64,000 nucleotides of DNA, from assembly GCA_049291875.1 (NCBI GenBank), contig JBATQE010000065.1, forward strand, positions 1 to 64,000, read 5' to 3'. A model generated the notes under the pieces. The model was not told the origin of the DNA and made no database searches. It saw only the letters and a program-made list of their open reading frames with translations. The position numbers and the translations under genes were made by a program. Within the stretch, counting starts at the first letter, position 1. Each line of letters starts with the position of its first letter. Positions 24,639 to 33,223 of the stretch are shown in pieces. The stretch is from CTSOIL-112 sp049291875. Its GTDB lineage: Bacteria; Pseudomonadota; Gammaproteobacteria; Burkholderiales; Burkholderiaceae.

Positions 24639-25283
24639 ATGAAACGCTTAGCTGGTTTGCTTTTAATAACAATCACCTGTACACAAGGATGCTCAAGCGT
24701 TTCTACCAAAAACACTCCGCAATCAGTCTTCGATCTAAAAGAAGTACTCAATACTTCAAATATTGCATCTGTGAGGATTATCCCGCCAAATCAAGAAATT
24801 TTGGGTCAATGGAAATGCCTAATCAGCAAAAAAACCCAAACACCTGAGCAAACATTTACCATCACCGCACAATCAATTGACAATATAGCTCATCAGTGGA
24901 CCTCTGAAATTACAGGAACGTACTCCACAGAAAACCATAAAACCGGTCAAAGAGGCTATGTTAAGTTCCATCAAAATCAAGAACTGTCTTATTCTGTTTT
25001 TGACTTAGACAATAAGAGAGATCTTGTGACAAGCTATACTCAACTGAACGGAGAGGTAATAGAGTCCAGTCTTAATCACTTAGGCAGTTATCTACGGGAA
25101 CAGTATTTAAACACACTCCATAAAAACCAATCTATTATTGCTCAAAAGTTGGTACAGACTTTAAAGGTATCAAATATTTTAACTTTGAGCGACACTCAAC
25201 TGGTATTTAGAGACAGCGTACACAACACACAAGAACTTTCCAACGCAACTCTAACTCGATGCAAAAAAACTTCTAATGAATAG
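24639..25283 (+). CDS. putative lipoprotein of unknown function
   Basis: A 214-residue protein with a basic, hydrophobic N-terminus (MKRLAGLLLITITCTQGCSS). The cysteine at position 18 sits in a lipobox-like TQGC, which is not ideal. The rest is polar, rich in Thr, Ser, Asn and Gln, with a possible beta-strand pattern, and ends with a second cysteine (LTRCKKTSNE). I recognise no family. AAAGGAAG gives a good ribosome-binding site. Base composition is clearly AT-richer than in dapD and dapE on either side, which suggests later insertion into a dapD-yffB-dapE arrangement. Confidence 0.65.
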   Translation: MKRLAGLLLITITCTQGCSSVSTKNTPQSVFDLKEVLNTSNIASVRIIPPNQEILGQWKCLISKKTQTPEQTFTITAQSIDNIAHQWTSEITGTYSTENHKTGQRGYVKFHQNQELSYSVFDLDNKRDLVTSYTQLNGEVIESSLNHLGSYLREQYLNTLHKNQSIIAQKLVQTLKVSNILTLSDTQLVFRDSVHNTQELSNATLTRCKKTSNE

Positions 25284-25290
25284 GGTAATA

Positions 25291-25635
25291 ATGATCACCA
25301 TCTACGGCATCCCCAACTGCAACTCAGTCAAAAAGACCCGCGTTTGGCTGGAAGAGCACGGTATAGCCTATCAATTCCACGATTTTAAAAAGTCAGGGAT
25401 TGATGCAAAGACTTTGAAGCTATGGCTGAAAACTATTCCGCGCGACGTGCTGATAAATAAAAAAGGCACGACGTGGCGCGGCCTATCCGCAGAAGAGCAA
25501 GCGCTCACATCCACAGACAAAGGCGCGATTGATCTGATGCTTGCCAAAACCAGCGTCATCAAACGCCCCGTGGTCGTCACCGACGGCGGTATGTGGGTGG
25601 GGCACGACGAAGACAAGCTGGAGATGCTGAAATAA
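25291..25635 (+). CDS. ArsC/Spx-family protein, YffB-like
   Basis: A 114-residue thioredoxin-fold protein of the arsenate reductase (ArsC) superfamily. It starts MITIYGIPNCNSVKKTRVWL; the single cysteine in PNCNSVKK matches YffB, where it reads IKNCDTIKK. Later segments NKKGTTWRGL and IKRPVVV are also shared. Function is unclear; YffB-type proteins bind glutathione and are not proven arsenate reductases. I use ATG 25291; an in-frame ATG at 25276 would overlap the lipoprotein stop codon. In E. coli yffB also lies directly before dapE, so the link is conserved. Confidence 0.85.
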   Translation: MITIYGIPNCNSVKKTRVWLEEHGIAYQFHDFKKSGIDAKTLKLWLKTIPRDVLINKKGTTWRGLSAEEQALTSTDKGAIDLMLAKTSVIKRPVVVTDGGMWVGHDEDKLEMLK

Positions 25636-25646
25636 CCCTCTGCTGC

Positions 25647-25737
25647 GTCATTCCCGCGCAAGCGGGAATCCAGAACGTTACTCCGATTCGATTGATTTGG
25701 ATGCTGGATCCCCGCTCAGAATCATTGCGGGGATGAC
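25647..25737. repeat. compound inverted repeat (ATTCCCGC core, dRS3-like)
   Basis: GTCATTCCCGCGCAAGCGGGAATCCAG-type left part and CTGGATCCCCGC...GCGGGGATGAC right part pair around a 30-bp centre. The left part is itself a hairpin (ATTCCCGC/GCGGGAAT). This resembles the short dispersed repeats known from Neisseria (dRS3) and other proteobacteria. It fills most of the gap before dapE. Confidence 0.65.
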
Positions 25738-25792
25738 ATTTTTCTTTTTAAGCGCGCTGCAAAACCAATGTTTAAAACAACTAAATAAAGCC

Positions 25793-26944
25793 ATGACCAA
25801 CCCAACTTTCGACCTCACCTGCGACCTCATCCGCCTGCGCTCCGTCACCCCTGACGATGCGCGTTGTCAAGAACGGATCAAATCCCGCCTCGCGCCGCTG
25901 GGCTTTGAATTCACCGACATCGTGTCCGGCCCCGATGATTTTCGCGTGACCAACTTATGGGCGATCCGCAAGGGTGCGTCAACAAATGCCAAAACCTTCG
26001 TCTTCGCCGGTCACACCGATGTGGTGCCAACGGGGCCAGTGGAAAAATGGGCAAGCGATCCGTTTGAGCCAACCATACGCGACGGCTTGCTGTACGGGCG
26101 CGGCGCAGCGGATATGAAGGCTTCGATCGCCGCATTCGTCACCTCGATTGAACAGTTTTTGCAGACGAATCCGAACCCGCAGCACAACATCGCGCTGCTG
26201 ATTACCAGCGACGAGGAAGGTCCCGCGAACGACGGCACGGTGAAAGTCGTGGAGTGGCTGAAAAACAGCGGGCCAACGCTGGACTGGTGCATCGTTGGCG
26301 AGCCGACTTCATTGGAAAACTTCGGCGACATGATGAAAAACGGCCGTCGCGGCACGATGAGCGGGCGCTTGACCATCAAGGGCAAACAAGGCCACATCGC
26401 GTATCCGCAGCGCGCGAAAAATCCGATTCACCTATTCGCACCCGCGCTGACTGAATTGGTCGCGACCGTGTGGGACGAGGGCAACGAATATTTCCCGCCG
26501 ACCTCATGGCAGGTATCGAACATCCACGCGGGCACAGGTGCGAGCAACATCATTCCGGGCGAATGCGTGGTGGATTTCAATTTCCGCTTCTCCACCGCCA
26601 GCACGGCGGAAAGTTTGCAGCAGCGTGTACATGCGATTTTGGATCAACATGGCTTGGACTACGCGCTGGATTGGGTGATTGGCGGACATCCCTTCCTCAC
26701 GCCTGCGGGAGAGTTATCCCATGCGATCAGTCAAGCGGTACACGCCGTTTCGGGCAAAACGCCGGAATTGTCCACCACCGGCGGCACGTCGGACGGACGC
26801 TTCATCGCCACGATTTGCCCGCAAGTGATCGAGTTCGGTCCCGTCGGCAAAACCATTCATCAGATCGACGAATGCGTCGCGGTGGCGGATTTGCAGCCGC
26901 TGGCGGATGTGTACGCAGGGGTTTTAACGGCTTTGGTGAAGTAA
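25793..26944 (+). CDS. dapE: succinyl-diaminopimelate desuccinylase
   Basis: A 383-residue zinc peptidase of the M20 family that hydrolyses N-succinyl-LL-diaminopimelate. The metal and catalytic segments are FAGHTDVVPTGP (His and Asp), GRGAADMKASIAAFV, TSDEEGPANDGT (Glu-Glu) and GGTSDGRFIA near the end. The dimerisation domain lies between (about 180-290). ATG 25793 begins MTNPTFDLTCDLI; an in-frame codon at 25697 would read through the repeat. Its last 21 bp overlap the 3' end of the convergent gluQRS. Confidence 0.95.
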   Translation: MTNPTFDLTCDLIRLRSVTPDDARCQERIKSRLAPLGFEFTDIVSGPDDFRVTNLWAIRKGASTNAKTFVFAGHTDVVPTGPVEKWASDPFEPTIRDGLLYGRGAADMKASIAAFVTSIEQFLQTNPNPQHNIALLITSDEEGPANDGTVKVVEWLKNSGPTLDWCIVGEPTSLENFGDMMKNGRRGTMSGRLTIKGKQGHIAYPQRAKNPIHLFAPALTELVATVWDEGNEYFPPTSWQVSNIHAGTGASNIIPGECVVDFNFRFSTASTAESLQQRVHAILDQHGLDYALDWVIGGHPFLTPAGELSHAISQAVHAVSGKTPELSTTGGTSDGRFIATICPQVIEFGPVGKTIHQIDECVAVADLQPLADVYAGVLTALVK

Positions 26945-27880
26945 AACCTGCCGCCAAAAATCCGCCACATCAGCGCAGTCAAAATTCATCCCACCAAGAA
27001 AGCGCCATGCGTGCTGCAAAGCGGCGAGCGGATTGAGCGCGTCCAATTCGGGCGCTTGTTCGCTTTTCGAGAGTTTTTCGCCGTGCGCATTGGTTAGCAG
27101 CGGCACATGGCTGTATTGCGGCGTGGGATAGCCGAGGGCGCGTTGCAGCGCGATTTGCCGCGCCGTGGAGTCGAATAAATCCGCGCCACGCACGACGTGG
27201 GTCACGCCTTGCGCCGCATCGTCTACCACCACGGCGAGTTGATACGCCCAGTCGTCGGTGTCCTGCGCACCGCGCCGAATCACGAAGTCGCCGCTGGTTT
27301 CGGATAAGCGCTCGGTGTTGATTGACCCCGATTCGTCCGTCCAAGTAATTATTTCATCACCCACATCAAAGCGCCACGAGCGTATGGCGGCATCGTTGAC
27401 GACGCTGTTGACCCTACCGTTGCGACAGGTGCGCGGGTAATGCGTCACGCCGAGTTGCGCCTGCTGCTCGGTAATTTGCTTGCGCGTACACGCGCAGGGA
27501 TACACGCGCCGATGCACGCGTAGTTGTTCAAATGCCGTACGATAGGCGGCGAAGCGCTCGGTCTGCCACAGCACCGGCTCATCCGATTCAAATCCGAGCG
27601 CACGCAAAGTCGCCAATTGATGCGCGCCGATGGCGTGCGTGCAGCGCGACTGATCGACGTCCTCCATGCGCACCAACCATGTGCCGCCATGCCAGTGCGC
27701 GTGTAAATAGGAGGCGAGGGCGGCAATCAGTGAGCCTTGATGCAGCCTGCCGGACGGCGAGGGGGCAAAACGACCGATATAAACGCCGTGATGTTGCTGC
27801 GCACTCGCCCACGCCTGCGCCAGCCACGTATCGGGGCGAATCAGTTCGGACAGCGGTTGTGCAGTTTCGGCGGCGGGCAT
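26924..27880 (-). CDS. gluQRS: glutamyl-Q tRNA(Asp) synthetase
   Basis: A 318-residue truncated class I synthetase that attaches glutamate to queuosine 34 of tRNA-Asp. The HIGH-type motif is in GRFAPSPSGRLHQGSLIAAL, and the KMSKS-type loop is GEKLSKSEQ. A zinc site is suggested by YPCACTRK and YPRTCR. No anticodon-binding domain follows, which separates it from GltX. It is divergent from dnaE with 63 bp between the starts, and convergent with dapE, overlapping by 21 bp. Confidence 0.93.
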   Translation of the reverse strand: MPAAETAQPLSELIRPDTWLAQAWASAQQHHGVYIGRFAPSPSGRLHQGSLIAALASYLHAHWHGGTWLVRMEDVDQSRCTHAIGAHQLATLRALGFESDEPVLWQTERFAAYRTAFEQLRVHRRVYPCACTRKQITEQQAQLGVTHYPRTCRNGRVNSVVNDAAIRSWRFDVGDEIITWTDESGSINTERLSETSGDFVIRRGAQDTDDWAYQLAVVVDDAAQGVTHVVRGADLFDSTARQIALQRALGYPTPQYSHVPLLTNAHGEKLSKSEQAPELDALNPLAALQHAWRFLGGMNFDCADVADFWRQVLLHQSR

Positions 27881-27943
27881 TGGGTATAATGGCGGTCTGT
27901 TTTGATATCCAGTTCGCCCATTTTAACGTATTCACCGCCACTT

Positions 27944-30900
27944 ATGAACGCTCCCGCCTTTGTCCATCTACGCATGCACAGCGAATTTTCCGTCACCGAC
28001 GGCATCATTCGCGTGGGCGACGCGGTGAGCAAAGCGCGCGCGGACGATCAAGCGGCGCTGGCGATGACCGATTTGATGAATACGTTCGGGCTAATCAAGT
28101 TTTATAAAAAGGCGCGCGACAAGGGCATCAAGCCCATCCTCGGCGCGGACGTGAACATCGTCAATCCGGACGACGAACGCGCACCGTTTCGTCTGCTGCT
28201 GTTGATCCAAAACACGCAGGGCTACAACCGCCTGTGCGATCTGATCACGCGCGCGTATGTGGTGAACAATCAACGCAATTACGCGCAAATTGACGCCGAA
28301 TGGCTGCTGAACGAGGCCAATGACGGCCTGATCGCGCTCTCGGGCGCGCACGATGGCGAAATCGGTCAATTGTTGCTCAAGGACAAAACCGCACAGGCGC
28401 AAAGCGCCTTGCAACAATGGCGCGCCGCATTCAACAACCGTTTTTACCTCGAAGTGCAGCGTCTGGACACGCCCGAGTCGGAGGCACAAACGCTGCTCGC
28501 GGCGCAACTGGCGGCGCAGACGCACACGCCGCTGGTGGCGACGCACGCGATTCAGTTTCTCAATGCCGAAGACCACCGCGCGCACGAGGCGCGGGTGTGC
28601 GTGGCGCGCGGCGATATTTTGGCCAATCCGCGTCGGAAAAATGCGTTCGAGCCATGCCAATATTTGCTCACGCAGGCCGAAATGCAGGCGCGTTTTGCCG
28701 ATTTACCGAGCGCATTGGCGAACTCGGTGGCGATTGCGCAGCAGTGTAATTTGAGCTTGGAGTTGGGTATCAACCGCCTGCCGGATTTTCCCACGCCAAA
28801 TGGCGAATCGCTTGACGAGTATCTGCGCATCGTGTCGCGACGCGGTTTGGAAGCGCGCTTGCGCAAGCTGTACCCCGACGCCGATGTGCGCACCGAGCAA
28901 GCGCCGCGCTACCACGAGCGTTTGGAGATTGAACTGAACACCATCGTGCAGATGGGTTTTCCGGGTTATTTTTTGATCGTCGCGGATTTCATTCAGTGGG
29001 CGAAGGACAACGATGTGCCGGTCGGCCCCGGGCGCGGCTCGGGCGCAGGCTCGTTGGTGGCGTATGCGCTGCTGATTACCGACCTCGATCCGCTGGCGTA
29101 TGACCTGCTGTTTGAGCGATTCCTCAATCCCGAGCGCGTCTCCATGCCCGACTTTGACATTGACTTTTGTCAGGACGGGCGCGACCGCGTGATTAACTAC
29201 GTCAAGCAACAGTACGGGGTTAGCTCGGTCTCACAAATTGCGACGTTTGGTACTTTTGGCGCAAAAGCGGTGGTGCGCGACGTCGGGCGGATTTTGGACA
29301 TGCCGTACAGTTATTGCGACGGGCTGTCGAAACTGATTCCGCATGAGCCGACCAATCCGTGGACGCTCGCGCGCACGCTGGCCGAGGAGCCGACGTTCAA
29401 AGAGCGCGTGGAACGCGAGGATGAGGCGCAGGCGATTGTCAAACTGTCCGAGCCGCTCGAAGGACTGACGCGCAACATCGGTATGCACGCGGGTGGTGTA
29501 TTGATCGCGCCGGGTAAAATCACCGATTTTTGTCCGATGTATTGCGCGCAGGGCACCACCGACGTGGTCAGCCAGTACGATAAAAAGGACGTGGAGGACA
29601 TCGGCCTCGTTAAGTTTGACTTTTTGGGGCTGCGTAACTTGACCGTGCTCAAACGCGCGGTGATGTATCTGAAGCAATTGCATCCCGATCAGGCGTCGTT
29701 CGAGTTGGATCAACTCACGCTGGATGACCCGAAAGTATTCGAGGTGTTCACGCAGGGCAATACGACGGCGGTGTTCCAATCCGAGGCGCGCGGCGCGAAG
29801 GAGCTGGAGAAAAAGCTCAAACCCGATTGCTTTGAGGACGTGATTGCCTTGATGGCGCTGAACCGCCCGGGGCCGCTCGGCTCGGGCATGGTGGATGACT
29901 TCATCCAGCGCAAAAGCCAGCAAAAAATCAAGGGCAAAGGCGAAGACGCGTGGTATTTCCACCCGAAACTCAAGCCGGTGCTCGAATCCACCTTCGGCGT
30001 GATGGTGTACCAAGAGCAGGTGATGCTGGTCGCGCAGATTCTGGCGGGCTACTCGCTCGGCGGCGCGGATTTGTTGCGGCGCGCGATGGGTAAAAAAGAC
30101 AAAGACGAAATGGCGCGTCAGCGCGCGATTTTCGTCGAGGGCGCACAAAAAGTGAATGGCGTTGAAGCCGGCTTGGCCACGCACTTGTTCGAGCTGATGG
30201 AAAAATTCGCCGACTACGGTTTTAACAAATCACACTCGGCCGCCTACGCGCTGATCGCCTACCACACCGCGTGGTTCAAACACTACTACCCCGCCGAATT
30301 CATGGCCGCCACCCTGTCGCTGGACATGGACTACACCGACAAGGTGCAAACCCTGTACCAAGACAGCGTGGAGCAAAACGGCCTGACGATTTTGCCACCC
30401 GACATCAACAGCTCCAACTACTTTTTCGAGCCGTTTTTACGCGAAGGCGAAAGCCACGCCAAAACCATTCGCTACGGTCTGGGCGCGGTCAAAGGCACGG
30501 GGCAATCGGCGGTCGAAGCCATCACCAACGAGCGTGCGGCCAATGGCGCATTCGCCAGTTTCTTCGATTTCTGTATGCGTGTGGACAAAGCCCACGTCAA
30601 CCGCCGCACCATCGAATCACTGATCAAGGCCGGTGCGTTTGACCCGCTCCACGCCAACCGCGCCAGTCTGCTGGCCAGCGTTGACGCCGCCTTGCAAGCG
30701 GCCACACACGCCGCCGACAACGCGCACCAAAACAGCCTGTTTGACGACGAGCAAACCCTTGGCGAGCAGTGGCAAACCGAGCTGGAAAACGTTGAGCCGT
30801 GGACGCTGCGCGAGCAACTCGCACACGAAAAAGTCGCGCTCGGCTTCTACCTCTCCGGTCATCTGTTTGACGAATACGAGCAAGAAGCGCGGCAAATCGC

Positions 30901-31450
30901 GCCGACCAAACTCTCTCATCTGCACCCGAGCCACGACCTCGTGACCATCGCCGGCATCATCACCTCGGTGCGCAGGCAAAACACCGAACGCGGCAAGCGC
31001 GTGTTCATCACGCTGGACGATAAAACCGACCGACTGGAGCTGCTGATTTTCGCCGAAGAGGCCGAACGCTACGCGCGATTCATCAAAGAAGAGCAACTCG
31101 TGTTCATCCAAGCCGCCGTCTCACCCGACAAATACAACGGCGGCGACAATCTGCGCATCAACTGCAAACGCCTCATGGACCTGACCCATGCGCGCGTGGC
31201 CAATGCCAACGCCCTGCTGATTGACCTCGATTTGCGCAACGCAACGCCCGTCGGTTTTGACGTCGGCGCATTCAAAAAACTCCTGAGCCAGCACTTTGAC
31301 TCGGAAGGACTGAACATCACACTGCGCACGCGCGTGGACGGCGCCTCGGCGGAAATCAAACTGGGCATGGATTGGCAAATCACCCCGACCAACGAGCTGC
31401 TGACGCAGTTGAAAAAACTGCGCGGCGTGAAACAGGTGGCGTGGGAATAA
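27944..31450 (+). CDS. dnaE: DNA polymerase III subunit alpha
   Basis: The replicative polymerase, 1168 residues. The N-terminal PHP domain begins FVHLRMHSEFSVTDG. The polymerase active site is PDFDIDFCQDGR with the GPGRGSGAGSLVAYAL nucleotide-binding loop. Further conserved blocks are NRPGPLGSGMVDDFI and the fingers helix FNKSHSAAYALIAYHTAWFKHYYPAEF. The C-terminus has an OB-fold (LVTIAGIITSVRRQNTERGK). Length is that of proteobacterial DnaE1. ATG 27944 begins MNAPAFVHLRMHS; an in-frame codon at 27902 lacks support. A TATAAT at 27885-27890 is a possible -10. Confidence 0.97.
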   Translation: MNAPAFVHLRMHSEFSVTDGIIRVGDAVSKARADDQAALAMTDLMNTFGLIKFYKKARDKGIKPILGADVNIVNPDDERAPFRLLLLIQNTQGYNRLCDLITRAYVVNNQRNYAQIDAEWLLNEANDGLIALSGAHDGEIGQLLLKDKTAQAQSALQQWRAAFNNRFYLEVQRLDTPESEAQTLLAAQLAAQTHTPLVATHAIQFLNAEDHRAHEARVCVARGDILANPRRKNAFEPCQYLLTQAEMQARFADLPSALANSVAIAQQCNLSLELGINRLPDFPTPNGESLDEYLRIVSRRGLEARLRKLYPDADVRTEQAPRYHERLEIELNTIVQMGFPGYFLIVADFIQWAKDNDVPVGPGRGSGAGSLVAYALLITDLDPLAYDLLFERFLNPERVSMPDFDIDFCQDGRDRVINYVKQQYGVSSVSQIATFGTFGAKAVVRDVGRILDMPYSYCDGLSKLIPHEPTNPWTLARTLAEEPTFKERVEREDEAQAIVKLSEPLEGLTRNIGMHAGGVLIAPGKITDFCPMYCAQGTTDVVSQYDKKDVEDIGLVKFDFLGLRNLTVLKRAVMYLKQLHPDQASFELDQLTLDDPKVFEVFTQGNTTAVFQSEARGAKELEKKLKPDCFEDVIALMALNRPGPLGSGMVDDFIQRKSQQKIKGKGEDAWYFHPKLKPVLESTFGVMVYQEQVMLVAQILAGYSLGGADLLRRAMGKKDKDEMARQRAIFVEGAQKVNGVEAGLATHLFELMEKFADYGFNKSHSAAYALIAYHTAWFKHYYPAEFMAATLSLDMDYTDKVQTLYQDSVEQNGLTILPPDINSSNYFFEPFLREGESHAKTIRYGLGAVKGTGQSAVEAITNERAANGAFASFFDFCMRVDKAHVNRRTIESLIKAGAFDPLHANRASLLASVDAALQAATHAADNAHQNSLFDDEQTLGEQWQTELENVEPWTLREQLAHEKVALGFYLSGHLFDEYEQEARQIAPTKLSHLHPSHDLVTIAGIITSVRRQNTERGKRVFITLDDKTDRLELLIFAEEAERYARFIKEEQLVFIQAAVSPDKYNGGDNLRINCKRLMDLTHARVANANALLIDLDLRNATPVGFDVGAFKKLLSQHFDSEGLNITLRTRVDGASAEIKLGMDWQITPTNELLTQLKKLRGVKQVAWE

Positions 31451-31582
31451 GTAAGGGGCGTTTAAGCAAGCACTTACTGTTGCAATCATGCCAAACGACC
31501 CAGCGATTTTTAGCACCCGCCGCCATCGCATCATCAAAAATTCACTAAAATATACTTTTCAGCATTGCAATGAGATGGTTAT

Positions 31583-32461
31583 ATGGGCTTTAAACTAACG
31601 CCAATTGACGTGGTGGATGACATCAGCCGCGAAGAATTCGTCGAAAAATATCTGAAACCACGCCGCCCGCTGGTGATACGCAATATGGCGCGGCGCTGGC
31701 CTGCGTTTGAAAGATGGTCGCTGGATTATATGAAATCTGTCGTGGGCGACATCACCGTACCGCTGTACGACAGCAGCAAGGCCGATCCCGCAGCGCCGAT
31801 CAATGCGCCGAGCGCGCAGATGAAGTTCGCCGACTACATTGATTTAATTCAACGCGAGCCGACGGATTTGCGCATTTTCCTGTTTGACCCGATCCAGCAC
31901 GCACCCAGCCTGCTCAACGATTATGTGTCGCCGAAGGACTTGATGGGCGGCTTTCTCGACAAACACCCGACGATGTTTTTCGGCGGCATCGGTTCGGAAA
32001 CCTTCCTGCACTATGACATCGACATGGCGCATATTTTCCACACGCATTTTGGCCGCAAACACATCATTTTGTTTGACTACAAATGGAAAGAGCGCCTGTA
32101 CCGCATCCCATACGCAACCTATGCGTTGGAGGACTACGATGTAGAGAACCCCGACACCACGCGCTTTCCGGCACTGGACGGCGTGGAGGGCATTGAATGC
32201 TTTTTGGAGCGCGGCGACACCTTGTTTATGCCCAGCGGCTGGTGGCACTGGATGAAATATCTGGATGGCTCATTTTCGATCTCTCTACGCGCGTGGGACG
32301 AAAGCTGGGCGGTAAAGGCGCACAGCCTGTGGAATCTGCTGGTTCAGCGCAAATTCGACGATGTGATGAAAGCGCGCTTCCAACAACGCTACATGAGCTG
32401 GAAAGAGGGTAAAGCCATTGAACGCGCCAACGCCGCATTGGCGCAGGGTTTGCCGCGCTGA
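31583..32461 (+). CDS. cupin-like/JmjC-domain Fe(II) 2-oxoglutarate-type oxygenase
   Basis: A 292-residue cytosolic protein of the cupin-8/JmjC type. The iron ligands can be placed at His143 and Asp145 (FLHYDIDMAH) and His222 (GWWHWM), with KHIILFDYK as the strand that holds the co-substrate lysine. Homologous proteins hydroxylate proteins or small molecules; the substrate here is unknown. The N-terminal RRPLVIRNMARRWPAFERW is the usual opening of such domains. GAGATGG may be the ribosome-binding site. It follows dnaE after 132 bp without an obvious terminator. Confidence 0.8.
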   Translation: MGFKLTPIDVVDDISREEFVEKYLKPRRPLVIRNMARRWPAFERWSLDYMKSVVGDITVPLYDSSKADPAAPINAPSAQMKFADYIDLIQREPTDLRIFLFDPIQHAPSLLNDYVSPKDLMGGFLDKHPTMFFGGIGSETFLHYDIDMAHIFHTHFGRKHIILFDYKWKERLYRIPYATYALEDYDVENPDTTRFPALDGVEGIECFLERGDTLFMPSGWWHWMKYLDGSFSISLRAWDESWAVKAHSLWNLLVQRKFDDVMKARFQQRYMSWKEGKAIERANAALAQGLPR

Positions 32462-32564
32462 TACACCTTTTGCGCATCCTTATCCATAGCCCACCACAGC
32501 GGCAAAGACGCATAACAGTAAACAGTGGCCGAGGTTTTTCATCGACTGGATTCAAACATGGCGC

Positions 32565-32978
32565 TCATCCGCGCAGGTGATCGGTGATGTCCCACTCACC
32601 CCAGCGCCGAACAATGCATCCATGCGCCAAATCAATGATTTCAATGCCGGTGATTCGCGTGGCGCGCCGTGTCGGCCCCACGCCGAGGTAGTGTTGCGCA
32701 TTCGTCCCCAGCGCCGACCAGCGCACCGCGGCACGCTGGCGCTCCTCGTCAATCACAACGTCGTCCACCTGCACCTGAATATCGGGAAAAGCCGCCTGCA
32801 AATCGACAATGCTTTGTCCAAAAGCAGCTTTATGCGTCTCCCGACCGGCGGACGCATAGTCGACAAAGTCATCTGCATGCAATCGGTCAAACAGCGCCCA
32901 ATCGGTGGGGCTATTCCACAGTCCAACCCATTGTTCTGCGATTTGGGTCAATTGACTTCTCGTTAAGGGGTGGGTCAT
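32565..32978 (-). CDS. SnoaL-like/NTF2-fold protein
   Basis: A 137-residue protein of the NTF2-like superfamily, SnoaL or ester-cyclase group. Visible family traits are the N-terminal helix with WVGLWNSPTDWALFDRLHADDFVDY, then FPDIQVQVDDVVIDEERQRAAVRW and the final strand GCIVRRWGEWDITDHLRG. Members bind or convert small hydrophobic molecules, and many have no assigned function. AGAGGAGT upstream of ATG 32978 decides the start over an in-frame codon at 33020. Copy D of the dispersed repeat lies just upstream. Confidence 0.75.
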   Translation of the reverse strand: MTHPLTRSQLTQIAEQWVGLWNSPTDWALFDRLHADDFVDYASAGRETHKAAFGQSIVDLQAAFPDIQVQVDDVVIDEERQRAAVRWSALGTNAQHYLGVGPTRRATRITGIEIIDLAHGCIVRRWGEWDITDHLRG

Positions 32979-33001
32979 CGGATACTCCTCTGCGGGTTGG
33001 A

Positions 33002-33052
33002 TTAAGGACGCACGGAACAACCCAACGTAGGGGGTTATTCCGTACTTCCTTC
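33002..33052. repeat. dispersed palindromic repeat, copy D (most complete)
   Basis: TTAAGGACGCACGGAACAAC plus CC on the left pairs with GGGGTTATTCCGTACTTCCT on the right around a 7-bp centre. It is the best intact match to the split copy at 4991/8028 and lies upstream of the SnoaL-like gene. Confidence 0.75.
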
Positions 33053-33176
33053 AGGTAATACTCAATTTGAACAGTAGGCCTTCATTGTACCTCAGCAAGC
33101 CGCTGCTTCATGCCGGCTGTACCATTTTGCCGCCCTTATTTAAACCCGCTGCGGTACAATATACTGATTATCTGAC

Positions 33177-33198
33177 CCGCGACTTTTCGGGGTCGCGG
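33177..33198 (+). terminator. GC hairpin in the leader of the GT4 gene
   Basis: Stem CCGCGAC/GTCGCGG with an 8-base loop, followed by TTATTGTTTTG, 26 bases before the start codon at 33224. It could be an attenuator or a leftover terminator. Confidence 0.4.
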
Positions 33199-33223
33199 TT
33201 ATTGTTTTGACACTTTCTTTCCC

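Noticed and set aside
29231..30184. Long open frame of 317 codons antisense to dnaE
   Set aside because: It lies fully inside dnaE on the opposite strand. The translation is rich in His, Arg and Leu as expected of a shadow frame in GC-rich coding DNA, with no motif.
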